A stretch of 64,000 nt of DNA, taken from NCBI GenBank assembly GCA_002633025.1, contig NMRB01000044.1:592871-656870 (forward strand), given 5' to 3'. Below, one piece after another: positions 1-11,344 of this stretch (position 1 is the first letter of the stretch; the number at the start of each line of letters is the position of its first letter). Source of the stretch: Notospermus geniculatus (Eukaryota > Nemertea > Pilidiophora > Heteronemertea > Lineidae). Position numbers and translations under genes: made by a program. The notes below the pieces were generated by a model. It made no database searches and was not told the DNA's origin. It saw nothing but the letters and a program-made list of their open reading frames with translations.

Positions 1-971
1 TACCTTGAATACTTTCAGCATCTCAGTGCATGTCGTCAGATTCATTACGTCCCATCCATACAAGCTTACAAGCATCAAGCATTCATTCTGATGGTCACAG
101 GAGAAGCAAAAGTTGCATAGTTCCAAAATAAGGGCGGTAATTCAAAGTGAATGCCAAAATGTCATAAATCTTCCTTTGATGAATGAGTCAACAGTCCTTT
201 CCTTTTCCACTTCAGTCAAAATCGATGGCCCACTTTGCCAAAATTGCCCTGTCATCTGTGTTGACTTTTGTATGAGTTACATGAGAGGTGTGGGTGGTTT
301 GACCTCATCAGTCAAGTTTGTGTGCATCCTTGAAAACACAAAATTGAAGTTTAAGACAGGCATTGATCATATCTTTATTTGCTGCCAACGCCAATTAAAA
401 CTTGTCAAAGAGGCATCTTGAGGGCCTTGGCACCATAAACCAAGGATGGGCCGACAATAACGGAGTTGATAGTCATATCAGGATATTGATCATCACTTGG
501 AAATGAAAGTTGGTGATGGGCCTTTCCAATCTTCATTTTGCTCAAAATGGCAGTTTCCAGGCACAGTAAAAACCATGGGCATTCGCAGACCAAGTCTACT
601 ATCTTCCAGTTGGATTGCACCAGGAAATGAGGCAACAAATGACGACCAGACTCATATATCATCCAATTCCCAGCTATCAGAGTGATGCAGCCGTTTTCTA
701 GTTCTCTCTGTCACATCTAGCCATCCCCCTAATCTGGATGTACTGCCAGGAATGCAGTCAGATGACGATGAGTGTGGTACAGTGAGTGTAGTTGATGTAA
801 TGCAAATCTGCAACCACACAAGCGAATAGCTCAACCCCAAATTGTCTGAAGAATCGTTGTCCTCAAACAAATGACATTTTCTTTTTTTATTGGAACTTTG
901 TGATAGTGACGCCACAGACTAATTGCTATGGCAATTGGACAATAGTCGAAAAAACAAGTTCGTGGTAAAAT
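1..971. other. No supported gene
   Basis: Short open frames exist on both strands, none with recognisable protein features that extends across plausible splice sites. Probably intron of the Fat-like gene or sequence downstream of it. Confidence 0.4.
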
Positions 972-2970
972 TATGTTGTCAGAGTCAATATAAGATACCG
1001 CATGACAGTGGGTAATAGTAATATATGCCATGATGATGCTTTTTATGGTCAGTTTTACCAAATTCCATTCATGACCGACAACTTTAGGAAGAAAAAACAT
1101 GAGTACAACAACTATTTTCGAAATTGTACATGTTTCGTTACAAAACACCAATACACACAGTTTTTCCAGACATCAAACACAGATAATACGTGGTGATTAA
1201 GTACAAGTAGTAATTACCCCCACATTGTATCACTCAGAATATCATTATTGTGGAATTTGTGCTTTGCCCCTATGGCATAAAAGTAATAATAATTGGCAAC
1301 ATTGGGCCATCATCATCTAAGCATATAATGATAGTAGGAATTTTATGCATTTACTGCAGACTAAAGCTCTCGAAAGGGTTGGATTAATTGGTTTCGTGTT
1401 CTTGCCATTAACATTGATTAGACCCTATACGAAAAGTATTAAATTGGCCAGTCAATAGTGTACCAAACATAATACCTTCTATCTGTACAAGGTGATTCTA
1501 AAAACGTAATGGCAGACTAATGGCTGAGTTTTGTTCTGGTGTTTTGGGTGTGTTCAAGTCTTCTGTCTTCCAATTTAACATCATGGAAACATCGCATATG
1601 CAACATATAGGCAATGATTAAAATTTGCAACTTTTCTTCACCAATATCAGTCCATGAATGAGATGAGCTGACGTCTGACGAGCTATACCTCAGGCGTATG
1701 CCTATCCTACTATCAGTTGAGAGGAATGTATGTAATCTTGCACAAGTTATACCTGGATGCTGGAATTCACAGGTATTGGTTTCACGACTTATCAATGAAA
1801 TTTTTATCCTGCAACTAAAAAAAGTTCATTTTGATAAGACATGAGAAATGCCTGTCATCATTCGGATGTATAGCAGTGTTTGTAAGTGGTTCTGCCGTTG
1901 TCCAAGTCAGCAGGTTCTTAGTGGATCACCAAGGCCACACATCCTTTTCTGAGTCATAAACACAACCAAACCCATTTGCATTCATGAAGAGTGACTTAAT
2001 TTTAAAACCATAACAGTTCGGCAAAGTCAAAACAAAGGCACATGCACAATCACCGATTAAAACACATTGATAAAGCGACATTGATTAGAATTTAATAACA
2101 TAATCAATACATATTTACATGGCCCAGATTAACCCGGATATAAACAGAGAGAGCCCAGGTAATGGCTTTGTCATAGGCCCATAAGGAACTATCACACTGA
2201 GGCGCTATTAAATCCGTTTCAGTTTTACTGAGTTCATTTAGACATGAAGTAAAATATTTTTGTTGAAGGTACATGTACATGTATAACACTTGAGGCAGTT
2301 TCATGCACAAGTTCCTCCATTTCTCTGACATCTCCCTCCCCACAGGCAGAGCTGAGTTTCGCTAGGAAGCCATCTTGCCAAAATTAGGTCATCATCATGA
2401 CGATTTCACCCACTGGGATGGGAGAACCAATCAGCTGTCATTCTGGAGAATTTCCATGACGATGACCTAATTTTGGCAAGATGGCTGCTAAAATAGCGAA
2501 TCTTATTCGTATATTCCGATATTTTCAACACTGTGAATGCATGACTGAAATGCGACCGTTTCTGAGTTGGTTGTTTTTTTTAGATGAAAAATAGTTCTCT
2601 CCACACAAGAGATTGTTGAATTGAAGTGCTGCTAGTGCATAACATTAACTCATTTTTTCTTGGGCTTGACCCCCTCATTTCGGCACAATTGCTTTTTTTC
2701 CCATTTCTAATCATCAGTACTTTCCTGATATGACTCATGAATGAGATTATGTATATAAATAAATTCCCACAAAGATCCATAGCATGTAATGCAACAAATA
2801 TGACAAAATTGGGCATGCTACTTGCGCGTGTTACCATTATTGGTGTTTTTTATGTAACAGAGTAAATGCTATTGAAAGGATATAAGTTCCTAAATCCTCT
2901 CCAAGTCGCTCATTACACTGATTACCCTCAGCACTAATCCCCTTCTTTGACAAAATTACATGTTCTGTAA
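972..2970. repeat. Duplicated non-coding segment, copy 1
   Basis: About 2 kb matched almost base for base by 3275-5294 with small indels. No gene is visible. It ends where an inverted-repeat element (2971-3273) is inserted, and the other copy reads straight through that point. Confidence 0.9.
2368..2486. repeat. Palindromic MITE (also at 4692-4810)
   Basis: Arms of 26 bases (AGCCATCTTGCCAAAATTAG and onward) are perfectly inverted around a ~65-base centre. An outer TTCGCTA/TAGCGAA pair extends the inverted structure. The allele-like copy is at 4692-4810. Confidence 0.8.
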
Positions 2971-3273
2971 AGGCCCGTTTACACATGCAACTTTTCATGC
3001 AACTTTATGCAACTTGTTGCATAAACCTGATGAGACCAAAAATTTCATCAAAGTTGCATGTGTAAACGGGCATGCAACCTGTTGCAACTTACTACTGCAA
3101 CTTGTTGCAAATTTAGGATCCAGATCCTATTTTCTGGTGAAGTTGCAACAAGTTGCACGTCGCTGGCCAATGAGAATACAGCAAAAAATCATGTGACGTC
3201 TACTAAAGACAAAATGGCTGCCGAACAAAGGATTCCCGCCAAAATTCCTGCAACTTGTTGCGAACTTCTGCAA
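2971..3273. mobile_element. MITE-like element truncated at the assembly joint
   Basis: Begins AGGCCCGTTTACACATGCAA, with the inverse GTTGCATGTGTAAACGGGC near 3055-3072 and many CAACTTGTTGCA palindromes. It is absent from the matching place in copy 2 (after CTGTAA near 5294), so it is an insertion. The right end is cut by the N. Confidence 0.7.
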
Positions 3274-3274
3274 N

Positions 3275-5294
3275 TGTTGTCAGAGTCAATATAAGATACC
3301 GCATGACAGTGGGTAATAGTAATATATGCCATGATGATGCTTTTTATGGTCAGTTTTACCAAATTCCATTCATGACCGACAACTTTAGGAAGAAAAAACA
3401 TGAGTACAACAACTATTTTCGAAATTGTACATGTTTCGTTACAAAACACCAATACACACAGTTTTTCCAGACATCAAACACAGATAATACGTGGTGATTA
3501 AGTACAAGTAGTAATTACCCCCACATTGTATCACTCAGAATATCATTATTGTGGAATTTGTGCTTTGCCCCTATGGCATAAAAGTAATAATAATTGGCAA
3601 CATTGGGCCATCATCATCTAAGCATATAATGATAGTAGGAATTTTATGCATTTACTGCAGACTAAAGCTCTCGAAAGGGTTGGATTAATTGGTTTCGTGT
3701 TCTTGCCATTAACATTGATTAGACCCTATACGAAAAGTATTAAATTGGCCAGTCAATAGTCTACCATACATAATACCTTCTATCTGTACAAGGTGATTCT
3801 AAAAACATAATGGCAGACTAATGGCTGAGTTTGGTTCTGATGTGGGTGTGTTCAAGTCTTCTGTCTTTCAATTAACATCATGGAAACGTCGCATGCAACA
3901 TATAGGCAATGATTAAAATTTGCAACTTTTCTTTACCAATATCAGTCCATGAATGAGATGAGCTGATGTCTGACGAGCTATACCTCAGGCGTATGCCTAT
4001 CCTACTATCAGTTGAGAGGAATGTATGTAATCTTGCACAAATTATACCTGGATACTGGAATTCACAGGTATTGGTTTCACGACTTATCAATGAAATTTTT
4101 ATCCTGCAACTAAAAAAAGTTCATTTTGATAAGACATGAGAAATGCCTGTCATCATTCGGATGCATAGCAGTGTTTGTCAGTGGTTCTCCCGTTGTCCAA
4201 GTCAGCAGGTTCTTAGTGGATCACCAAGGCCACACATCCATATTCTGACTCAACCAAACCAATTTGCATTCATGAAGAGTGACTTAATTTTAAAACCACA
4301 ACAGTTCGGCAAAGTCAAAACAAAGGCACATGCACAATCACCGATTAAAACACATTGATAAAGCGACATTGATTAGAATTTAATAACGTATAATCAATAC
4401 ATATTTACATGGCCCAGATTAACCCGGATGTAAACAGAGAGAGCCCAGGTAATGGCTTTGTCATAGGCCCATAAGGAACTATCACACTGAGGCGCTATTA
4501 AATCCGTTTCAGTTTTACTGAGTTCATTTAGTCATGAAATAAAAACAATACAAAAATGGTTTGAAGCAAAAATAGATAAGCTCGCTTATCTATTTTTGTT
4601 GAAGGTATAACACTTGAGGCAGTTTCATGCACAAGTTCCTCAATTTCTCTGACATCTCCCTCCCCACAGGTAGAGCTGAGTTTCGCTAGGAAGCCATCTT
4701 GCCAAAATTAGGTCATCACCATGACGATTTCACCCACTGGGATGGGAGAACCAATCATCTCTCATTCTGGAGAATTCCCATGACGATGACCTAATTTTGG
4801 CAAGATGGCTGCTAAAATAGCGAATCTTATTCGTATATTCCGATATTTTCAACACTGAAAGCATGACTGAAATGCGACCGTTTCTGAGTTGGTTGTTTTT
4901 TTAGATGAAAAATAGTTCTCTCCACACAAGAGATTGTTGAATACTGTTTGAAGTGCTGCTAGTGCATAACATTAACTCATTTTTTCTTGGGCTTGACCCC
5001 CTCATTTCGGCACAATTGCTTTTCATTTCCCATTTCTAATCATCAGTACTTTCCTGATATGACTCATGAATGAGATTATGTATATAAATAAATTCCCACA
5101 AAGATCCATAGCATGTAATGCAACAAATATGACAAAACCAGGCATGCGTGTGTTACCATTATTGGTGTTTTTTATTTAACAGAGTATAATGCTATTGAAA
5201 GGATATTAAGTTCCTAAATCCTCTCCAAGTCGCTCATTACACTGATTACCCTCAGCACTAATCCCCTTCTTTGACAAAATTACATGTTCTGTAA
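3275..5294. repeat. Duplicated non-coding segment, copy 2
   Basis: Starts immediately after the single N at 3274 and repeats copy 1. It differs by scattered substitutions, a 32-base hairpin at 4567-4598 with extra flanking bases, and absence of the element seen after copy 1. Looks like the other haplotype. Confidence 0.9.
4567..4598. repeat. Perfect 32-base hairpin CAAAAATAGATAAG
   Basis: Fourteen-base arms and the spacer CTCG, which itself adds a base pair. The same arm sequence forms the middle layer of the nested element at 41429-41661. Missing from copy 1 of this segment. Confidence 0.75.
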
Positions 5295-5947
5295 GAAAGC
5301 AGAGCAATCATTCTTACACGAAACACAGTGGACACTAACGACTAATTTGTGCAAGTCTGGATAGATTTTGGACAAAAACCATTCGCACAACATAATGATC
5401 TGAAGAAACTTAGTACCAAAACTCAACTGCAACCCGGTAGATGGAATGGAAGCCCGAACTGTATAAGATATCTTTACCAGCTTCATTTTTTTATTCTTCT
5501 GATCAATGTAAGAATCAATCAGGTAAGACATGAAAAGTAGCAAACAGGTGAACAAAATGAAAACACCTTCCCAGAAAGTCTAGCGTTTCTGAGGTGAGTC
5601 ACAGCAATGGTTACAACTGAAGGTCAAAAGAAACATGAACAGGCCTGCTTCATCAGTAGTGCAGGAAAATAACCATTGCAAAAACTTCATCAAGATAATG
5701 AAATGATGTTTTCTAGACAAGCAAAAAGTTCTAAGTGCACACTACTCAAGCATACCACGCTGGCTGCAAGGTAAACAGCAGAAGTAAGGTAAGGAAGCCA
5801 ACATCAGAGAGCCCTACCAGCTGCAGCAGTGTGCTATGTTGCCACTACAAAAGCATGCTCACCGGATGTTGACAAAAAGATAGGCAAACGGAAAATCTGG
5901 CCCTGTTGTGTAATGTATTCTGTAAGTACATGTACCCCCCCCCCCCC

Positions 5948-6126
5948 NNNNNNNNNNNNNNNNNNNNNNNNNNNNNNNNNNNNNNNNNNNNNNNNNNNNN
6001 NNNNNNNNNNNNNNNNNNNNNNNNNNNNNNNNNNNNNNNNNNNNNNNNNNNNNNNNNNNNNNNNNNNNNNNNNNNNNNNNNNNNNNNNNNNNNNNNNNNN
6101 NNNNNNNNNNNNNNNNNNNNNNNNNN
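5948..6126. other. Assembly gap (179 N) after a poly-C run
   Basis: Sequence runs into about a dozen C residues and then into N; the homopolymer probably stopped assembly. Confidence 0.95.
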
Positions 6127-9100
6127 TCTGTTCTCAATGTCTAAATCTATCGTCAGGTCTCTGATGCAAATCCAGAAGAGAATTCTCTGGTGATACATCA
6201 CAATTTCCTCTCTTGAATGCATGTCAAGAAGTGTGAAATGCTGCTTTTAAGTTGGTTGTGTGCAAATAGCGTAGCACCAGCAATGCTAACACAATGAATG
6301 GAGGGAGCCAAAAGGTTCTCTGAGCTTTCAGAAACCTTTTAGTTCCAGACAAACCCAACACAAACAGTGCAAGGGGTCATGAACTCTCGAGCAATGTGTA
6401 CATTTTGTACTCAGGGGACGCCCTGTCCACTTTATAACCCTTCATTCATCAACCATCCTGGCCTGATATTGTAATGTAGTGCAATGTTAGATCGATGAAT
6501 TCATTCCTCATTTAACAGCCTTGGTATTGAGAGTCCACTTCAGGCATGTCAGGATTGTTTCTGTGACCTCCCTGCTGGCCAAGATGACGCAAACTCTCAG
6601 AAATTTTCCTCCAACTTGATCCAATTTTCGGTGAACTCAACAGTGCATGGCCGCACAACACTGCAGTGCTGATGGAGCATGGTAGTCCTCAACATCACAC
6701 TGATGCATGCAGTAGGGCATGTAGGAGGTCAGGGCCTTCTCTAAAGCAGGAAGAAATTCCTTGAAAAATCTATCACAAGGGCGAGTGCTTGTCAGTTCAT
6801 TAGCAGGATACCTCCAATTCTCCCAACTTGACAGCGTCCACCATACCAATGCAAGACATTATCATTTGATAGTCTTTCCTTCATAGACTTACTCTTTACT
6901 TCATAGACTTACTCTTTACTTCATAGACTTATTCTTTACTTCATAGACTTGCAATATTCATAAATTGTCGTGAACTACTTGTCCATTGTCGAAAAACAAC
7001 AACTGACTAAGGATACCAAAGGACTAATGGATGTCCCTCGAGGGCAGAGACTCCCCAAGAAGACATCAAAGCGCCTTTTACAAGGCAAACATGATGAGTA
7101 ATTCACAAGTTTCATGTCTTGCTTTATCAATTGTTGTTATCATTTTAGCCTTTGTATGGTCCACTGGGCTTATATCCTGTGTGACCCACGACCAACTCCA
7201 CCACCAGCAGAGAGCGACCATTCAAAAGTACGATCCATCAGGCATGTAGATGTACAACAAAGGGGGCTGAAGGTGTAGTTTGTATGAGTATTTGATTTCT
7301 TCAAGTATAAATCTGGCAATGTGCAGTGTTTCCTCCTGCAAGTTTTCACATTCCAACAAGTCAACCAGTCGAAGTTTGGACGAGTAAGTATTATATAGTG
7401 ATGACCAGACCAGCATATACATGAAGAAAAAAAATCAAGACCAAATGCCGAACCATGAGAAAAGACAAAGAGGTATGCTCAAGATACGAACTCTACAACT
7501 AAGGAAACCAATTTAAGTCAACTTGTCAGACCTCTTTGCAGACAGACACTGAGACATGGCCTTTGGCTATACATGCCCCAAATTCACCCCTTACAAGAAT
7601 AGTGTTGACCCCTTGGTCATCTTTGCAGAAAGTTTTGGGTATCTAAATCAGTATCATCCCTTGATTTCGGTAAAGCGACAGAAAAAACTCAAATCAGCAA
7701 AGTGGACAAAACAAATTTGAGGGACTGTTTGATTTCCTACTGTGAGAACCATGTTGGTCACAATATCGACATGTTATTTTTATCAAACAAAAAAGGGCAG
7801 AAGGGGTCAGGAGTTATTTCAAGCTTTCAGACCCTGCAGGGAGTGGCACGGTCTGTACAAAATAAAGGGCGTCAGACTTAGAGGTAAAAGAGACTGGAGG
7901 TGAGTTGACTCGTAAATGATGCAGTGACTGAAAGTTACGGATGCGGCAGAGGCAATTACTGGCCAGGGTAGCTGTCGAAAGACGCTACATGTAAATCGCT
8001 TGAAATGCCGGGGGATCTGTCGACAAGGATATTTTCAGAGTTTAGGACAAGAAAAATCAAGTCTGCATAAGTCCATGATAAGTGTGTCCAGACTTAGTTT
8101 TGGGTCATATGCCTCCAATCCATTTACAAAATTCCAGACGGTGTGTGCACTGACTAAAAGGATTTTACAGCACAAACACGAACCGTTTGTTCGTACTTTT
8201 TGACAGCTGATGATCATCACGCAGAACCATCATCCCACACCAAGATCACGAATCCGGTGTTTTATCGTGGATATTATACCCAACATAATCGTTCTTGCTT
8301 TAAGCGAAACACGACACACAGAAGTCGTGTGGTAGGCTATATATCTATTTCACACTACACTGTTAAATACCATCATTGACACAATTCTCCTTTGATATTC
8401 ATTCGTATATCTATTCAAATCATAAAGGAAACATGTCAAAAAGAAAACATGTATTACCAGGTGCTTTTATTTCCCATACGGGTCAGGCAAAATGTAAACT
8501 GATGTGGAAACGCCAAAAAAAGTTCTCTTGCTCAATTAATTTGATGATCTGTCAGTGCTATTCACGTGCATCATCAAGCAATCATGGCACTGATTTCTAC
8601 TTTGGAGATTTTGTCAGTCTTTTCCGACAGCCCTTTTCAGCTGAATGAACTCATCAGACATAGACTATCACTCTGAGGTATGAGTTCATGCTATTCACAG
8701 TTGTCAACCTCAAAGAGGATAAACCTCTTGTGAGTAACGAAGCCAGTTAGTTTTTCGTTTTCAACATACATGTTGTTCCCCACGATTCAATGAATGCTAT
8801 CCCATGGACACGATGAATGGAAAGTCAGTTCAGTTGTTACATATAATATATACATGCAGGCAACATGATAAGAAGTTTGGCCTTAGTTTACATGCACCAC
8901 TTGACTTTATTTGAAGAACTTAGCATCGGGAACATTGAATGCTTTGAGGTATGGATAGTGACAGTCATGATCGATTATCCTGGAGATGTGCCTTTGCCAC
9001 AGCGCTGCCAATGTCCCCACTTGGAACTTCATTACCCACCATTTGGTGAGGCCCACAGTCTATGTGGATCACGTCACAAGTTATATGGCATGTATGGGCC

Positions 9101-10196
9101 CCCAGTAAAAGCAAATCGGACCAAGGCACCATTCATGCCATTTGCTGAAATAACCCTATCTTGATAAGTATACCGGTACATGTAGGTGTATTACTAAAAC
9201 TTCTCAATGGGAGATCTATTAACCGCCTATTGAATGATTCATTCAATGAGGACGGAACTTCTTTCTTGAGAATTTTTATGCAAATTTTCATTTGAATGGG
9301 TCGGAAATGAAAAGACATTAAGTACGATGGAATGAATGAATCGTCCATGGGACACTTCACGCCACGGTGGTAAAATTCTCAAAAGTCCGGGCTTGAAGCA
9401 CGTTTTTATATTTACATCGGCATACGAAACTATAAGCTGCAATAATTTAGGTGCGCCCAGTCTGAATTTGATATCACTCTCTAGTAGTGGTTGAGAAGTA
9501 GGAGGTATTCATCATAATGAACCACTTATTATCTGATACAATATCTCCATGCATGACTAGCGAAGGAATAAAGTACAGTCTACATTTCTAATTACTATTT
9601 AAATGCAAGTATTGAAGAATCGACTGTACTCTGCAGAGTTCTGTACATGCAGTTCCGTATCTGTGGACACGAAAGAACTTCGTTGAAGCTACATGTAAGC
9701 TAGACACAAAAGTTAAACCGTCAAGATTATGGTACTGCCGCTACCATACATGCCATACAGAACTTCAATAGTGTGTGCCATCTCAAGAGCATCAGACATT
9801 CATCACACAGTGTGACAATTGATGCCAAGAAAGGGTGTGGGACACCCAACTGTGATTCATCGATCGAACCAAAAATAGAAATCCCCCAAACCGAAAATTG
9901 TGTAAGATTGCAGCTAACAGCAAATCCGTCAGCCATGACAGACCCCTGGCACCACTGTCCAGCCAATTGACAGACAGTGGAACATCCTTCCTTCATGTCC
10001 TTTGTCTCCAGTCAGTGGGGTGAATTAGAACAAGGTGTGAGAAATGTCCAACATTGGTTCACTCATAATCTGACTAGTACAGAATTGCTTGGTTATATTT
10101 TAAATGGAAGACACCGCTATGTGAGGACTTTGTGGGCTGACGAAGTTGTCACGTCCACACTGTGGGACAAGAGGAAACTGCACCCCAATCTATGCA
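6127..10196. other. No supported gene; probable Fat-like intron
   Basis: Short frames on both strands lack conserved motifs. The only structure I see is the 20-base minisatellite at 6881-6950. Confidence 0.5.
6881..6950. repeat. 20-base minisatellite, 3.5 units
   Basis: The unit TCATAGACTTACTCTTTACT is repeated head to tail with one substitution in the third unit. Confidence 0.95.
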
Positions 10197-10199
10197 CCT

Positions 10200-10316
10200 C
10201 CAGGGCCGGATCCAGGATTCACAGAAAGGGGGGGCGTAGCTCGACAAAGTTGGTGAGCACCGAAAAAGTGAAGCCTAAACGGGGGGTCTGGGGGCTCTCC
10301 CCCCGAAAAATTTGAC
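10200..10316. repeat. Dispersed-repeat-like segment
   Basis: Contains GGGCCGGATCCAGGATT, a G-run and the inverted pair GGGGGTCTGGGGG/CTCTCCCCCC. This resembles repetitive sequence ends common in marine invertebrate genomes; assignment is by appearance only. Confidence 0.45.
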
Positions 10317-10774
10317 AATTTAATTGCTTTTAGATGCATTTTCCTGGCATCTGAGAGCAAAATACTAGAATTTTTATGTGATTAAATTTTTCTTGCTAAA
10401 AAAAAATATTGCTCTGCCAAAAACACTGTTCGTAGCAAAAAAAAGTCCAGAGTGTGACTAAAGCCTTTTGGTCACATGGTTTCCATTCCATTCCATTCCC
10501 CTGACAAACAGCCTGATGGCACCAGACAGTGGTGCATACAACCGTCTTTGTTTTCTGAGCTGGTCCTTCAAATTCTCTAAGATGATAAATATTATTTTCC
10601 TAAGTAATTTTCTGAATACTCTACCTTAGACATGAAAGGGCTTTTTGGCCATACTGGTAACTAACTCGCTGGGAATAACAGTGCAGAAGACGCCAATCAG
10701 CGAAAAGCCTCCAATCGCCAACACTAATGAAATCTACCCGAATGGGGATGTAGGGATATAAAAATTCTTCTTAC

Positions 10775-11089
10775 CAGTATTCCGATTGATGCTGAAGAAA
10801 CTTTGAGGATTTCCACCAGTAATCTCATATGTCAGCCGCTGACTTGGGTTGTAGTCCATATCGTAGGCTCGGACCTGAACAACAGTGGTCCCGGGATCAC
10901 TGTTTTCGAAGACCGAGGGGTAGTAGACGGGCTGCACTGCTTGGGGTATATTGTCGTTTTCATCTTCTACTTCAATGTAGACCTGGATCCAGGATGAACG
11001 AGGGACTGCAGCACGATCCTGAGCATATACCGTCAACCAATAGAACGGTGTAGTCTCACGGTCAAGGATTTCGTTAGTTTTTATTAAGC
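10775..11089 (-). CDS. Fat-like protocadherin, second coding exon (gene continues off the left edge)
   Basis: This 315-base exon completes one cadherin repeat and starts the next. It begins after an acceptor (CATTGCAG) and reads in phase 1 from the preceding exon: the split glycine codon joins IDSEG to LIKTNEILDRETTPFYWLT. It then contains a DENDN calcium-binding motif and the start of the next repeat, ending with an ITGGNPQSFFSINRNTG segment at a GTAAGA donor, again phase 1. Together the two exons give 1,230 residues, roughly a quarter of the >4,000 expected for FAT1-3 proteins. I found no further cadherin, laminin-G, EGF, transmembrane or cytoplasmic exons in bases 1-10,774, so the next intron is probably longer than 10 kb and the gene is cut by the window edge. 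Confidence 0.9.
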
Positions 11090-11344
11090 CTGCAATGAAA
11101 AAGTTTCATTGTCTAGAATTTGTTTCCATCTCAACACCTGTGCAAAGCCTACAACATTACCATCATGACAATGGGGAAATGAATTATTCTTTCATTTACA
11201 TTTTTCCGAATAGATATTGCAAATCAGTGGCAGAATATTGCCACCACTATATTCACTAACAAGGCTAACATTATTCATCAGCATCGTGTTTAACTTTTTC
11301 CCCATGTGTTCTCTGGTTTTTGGGCCAACTTCCATTTGACTTAC

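Noticed and set aside
405-915. Two overlapping minus-strand frames of 85 and 87 codons that look partly protein-like
   Set aside because: They are in different frames separated by a stop, no splice sites join them, and no family is recognised.
5829-6222. Long frames across the N run at 5948-6126
   Set aside because: They are artefacts of undetermined bases.
6881-6950. CRISPR-like array
   Set aside because: The 20-base units are directly adjacent without spacers and the genome is eukaryotic.
11271-11344. Continuation of the cadherin frame past 11345
   Set aside because: A clear GTAAGT donor ends the exon here and the residues after it stop resembling a cadherin.
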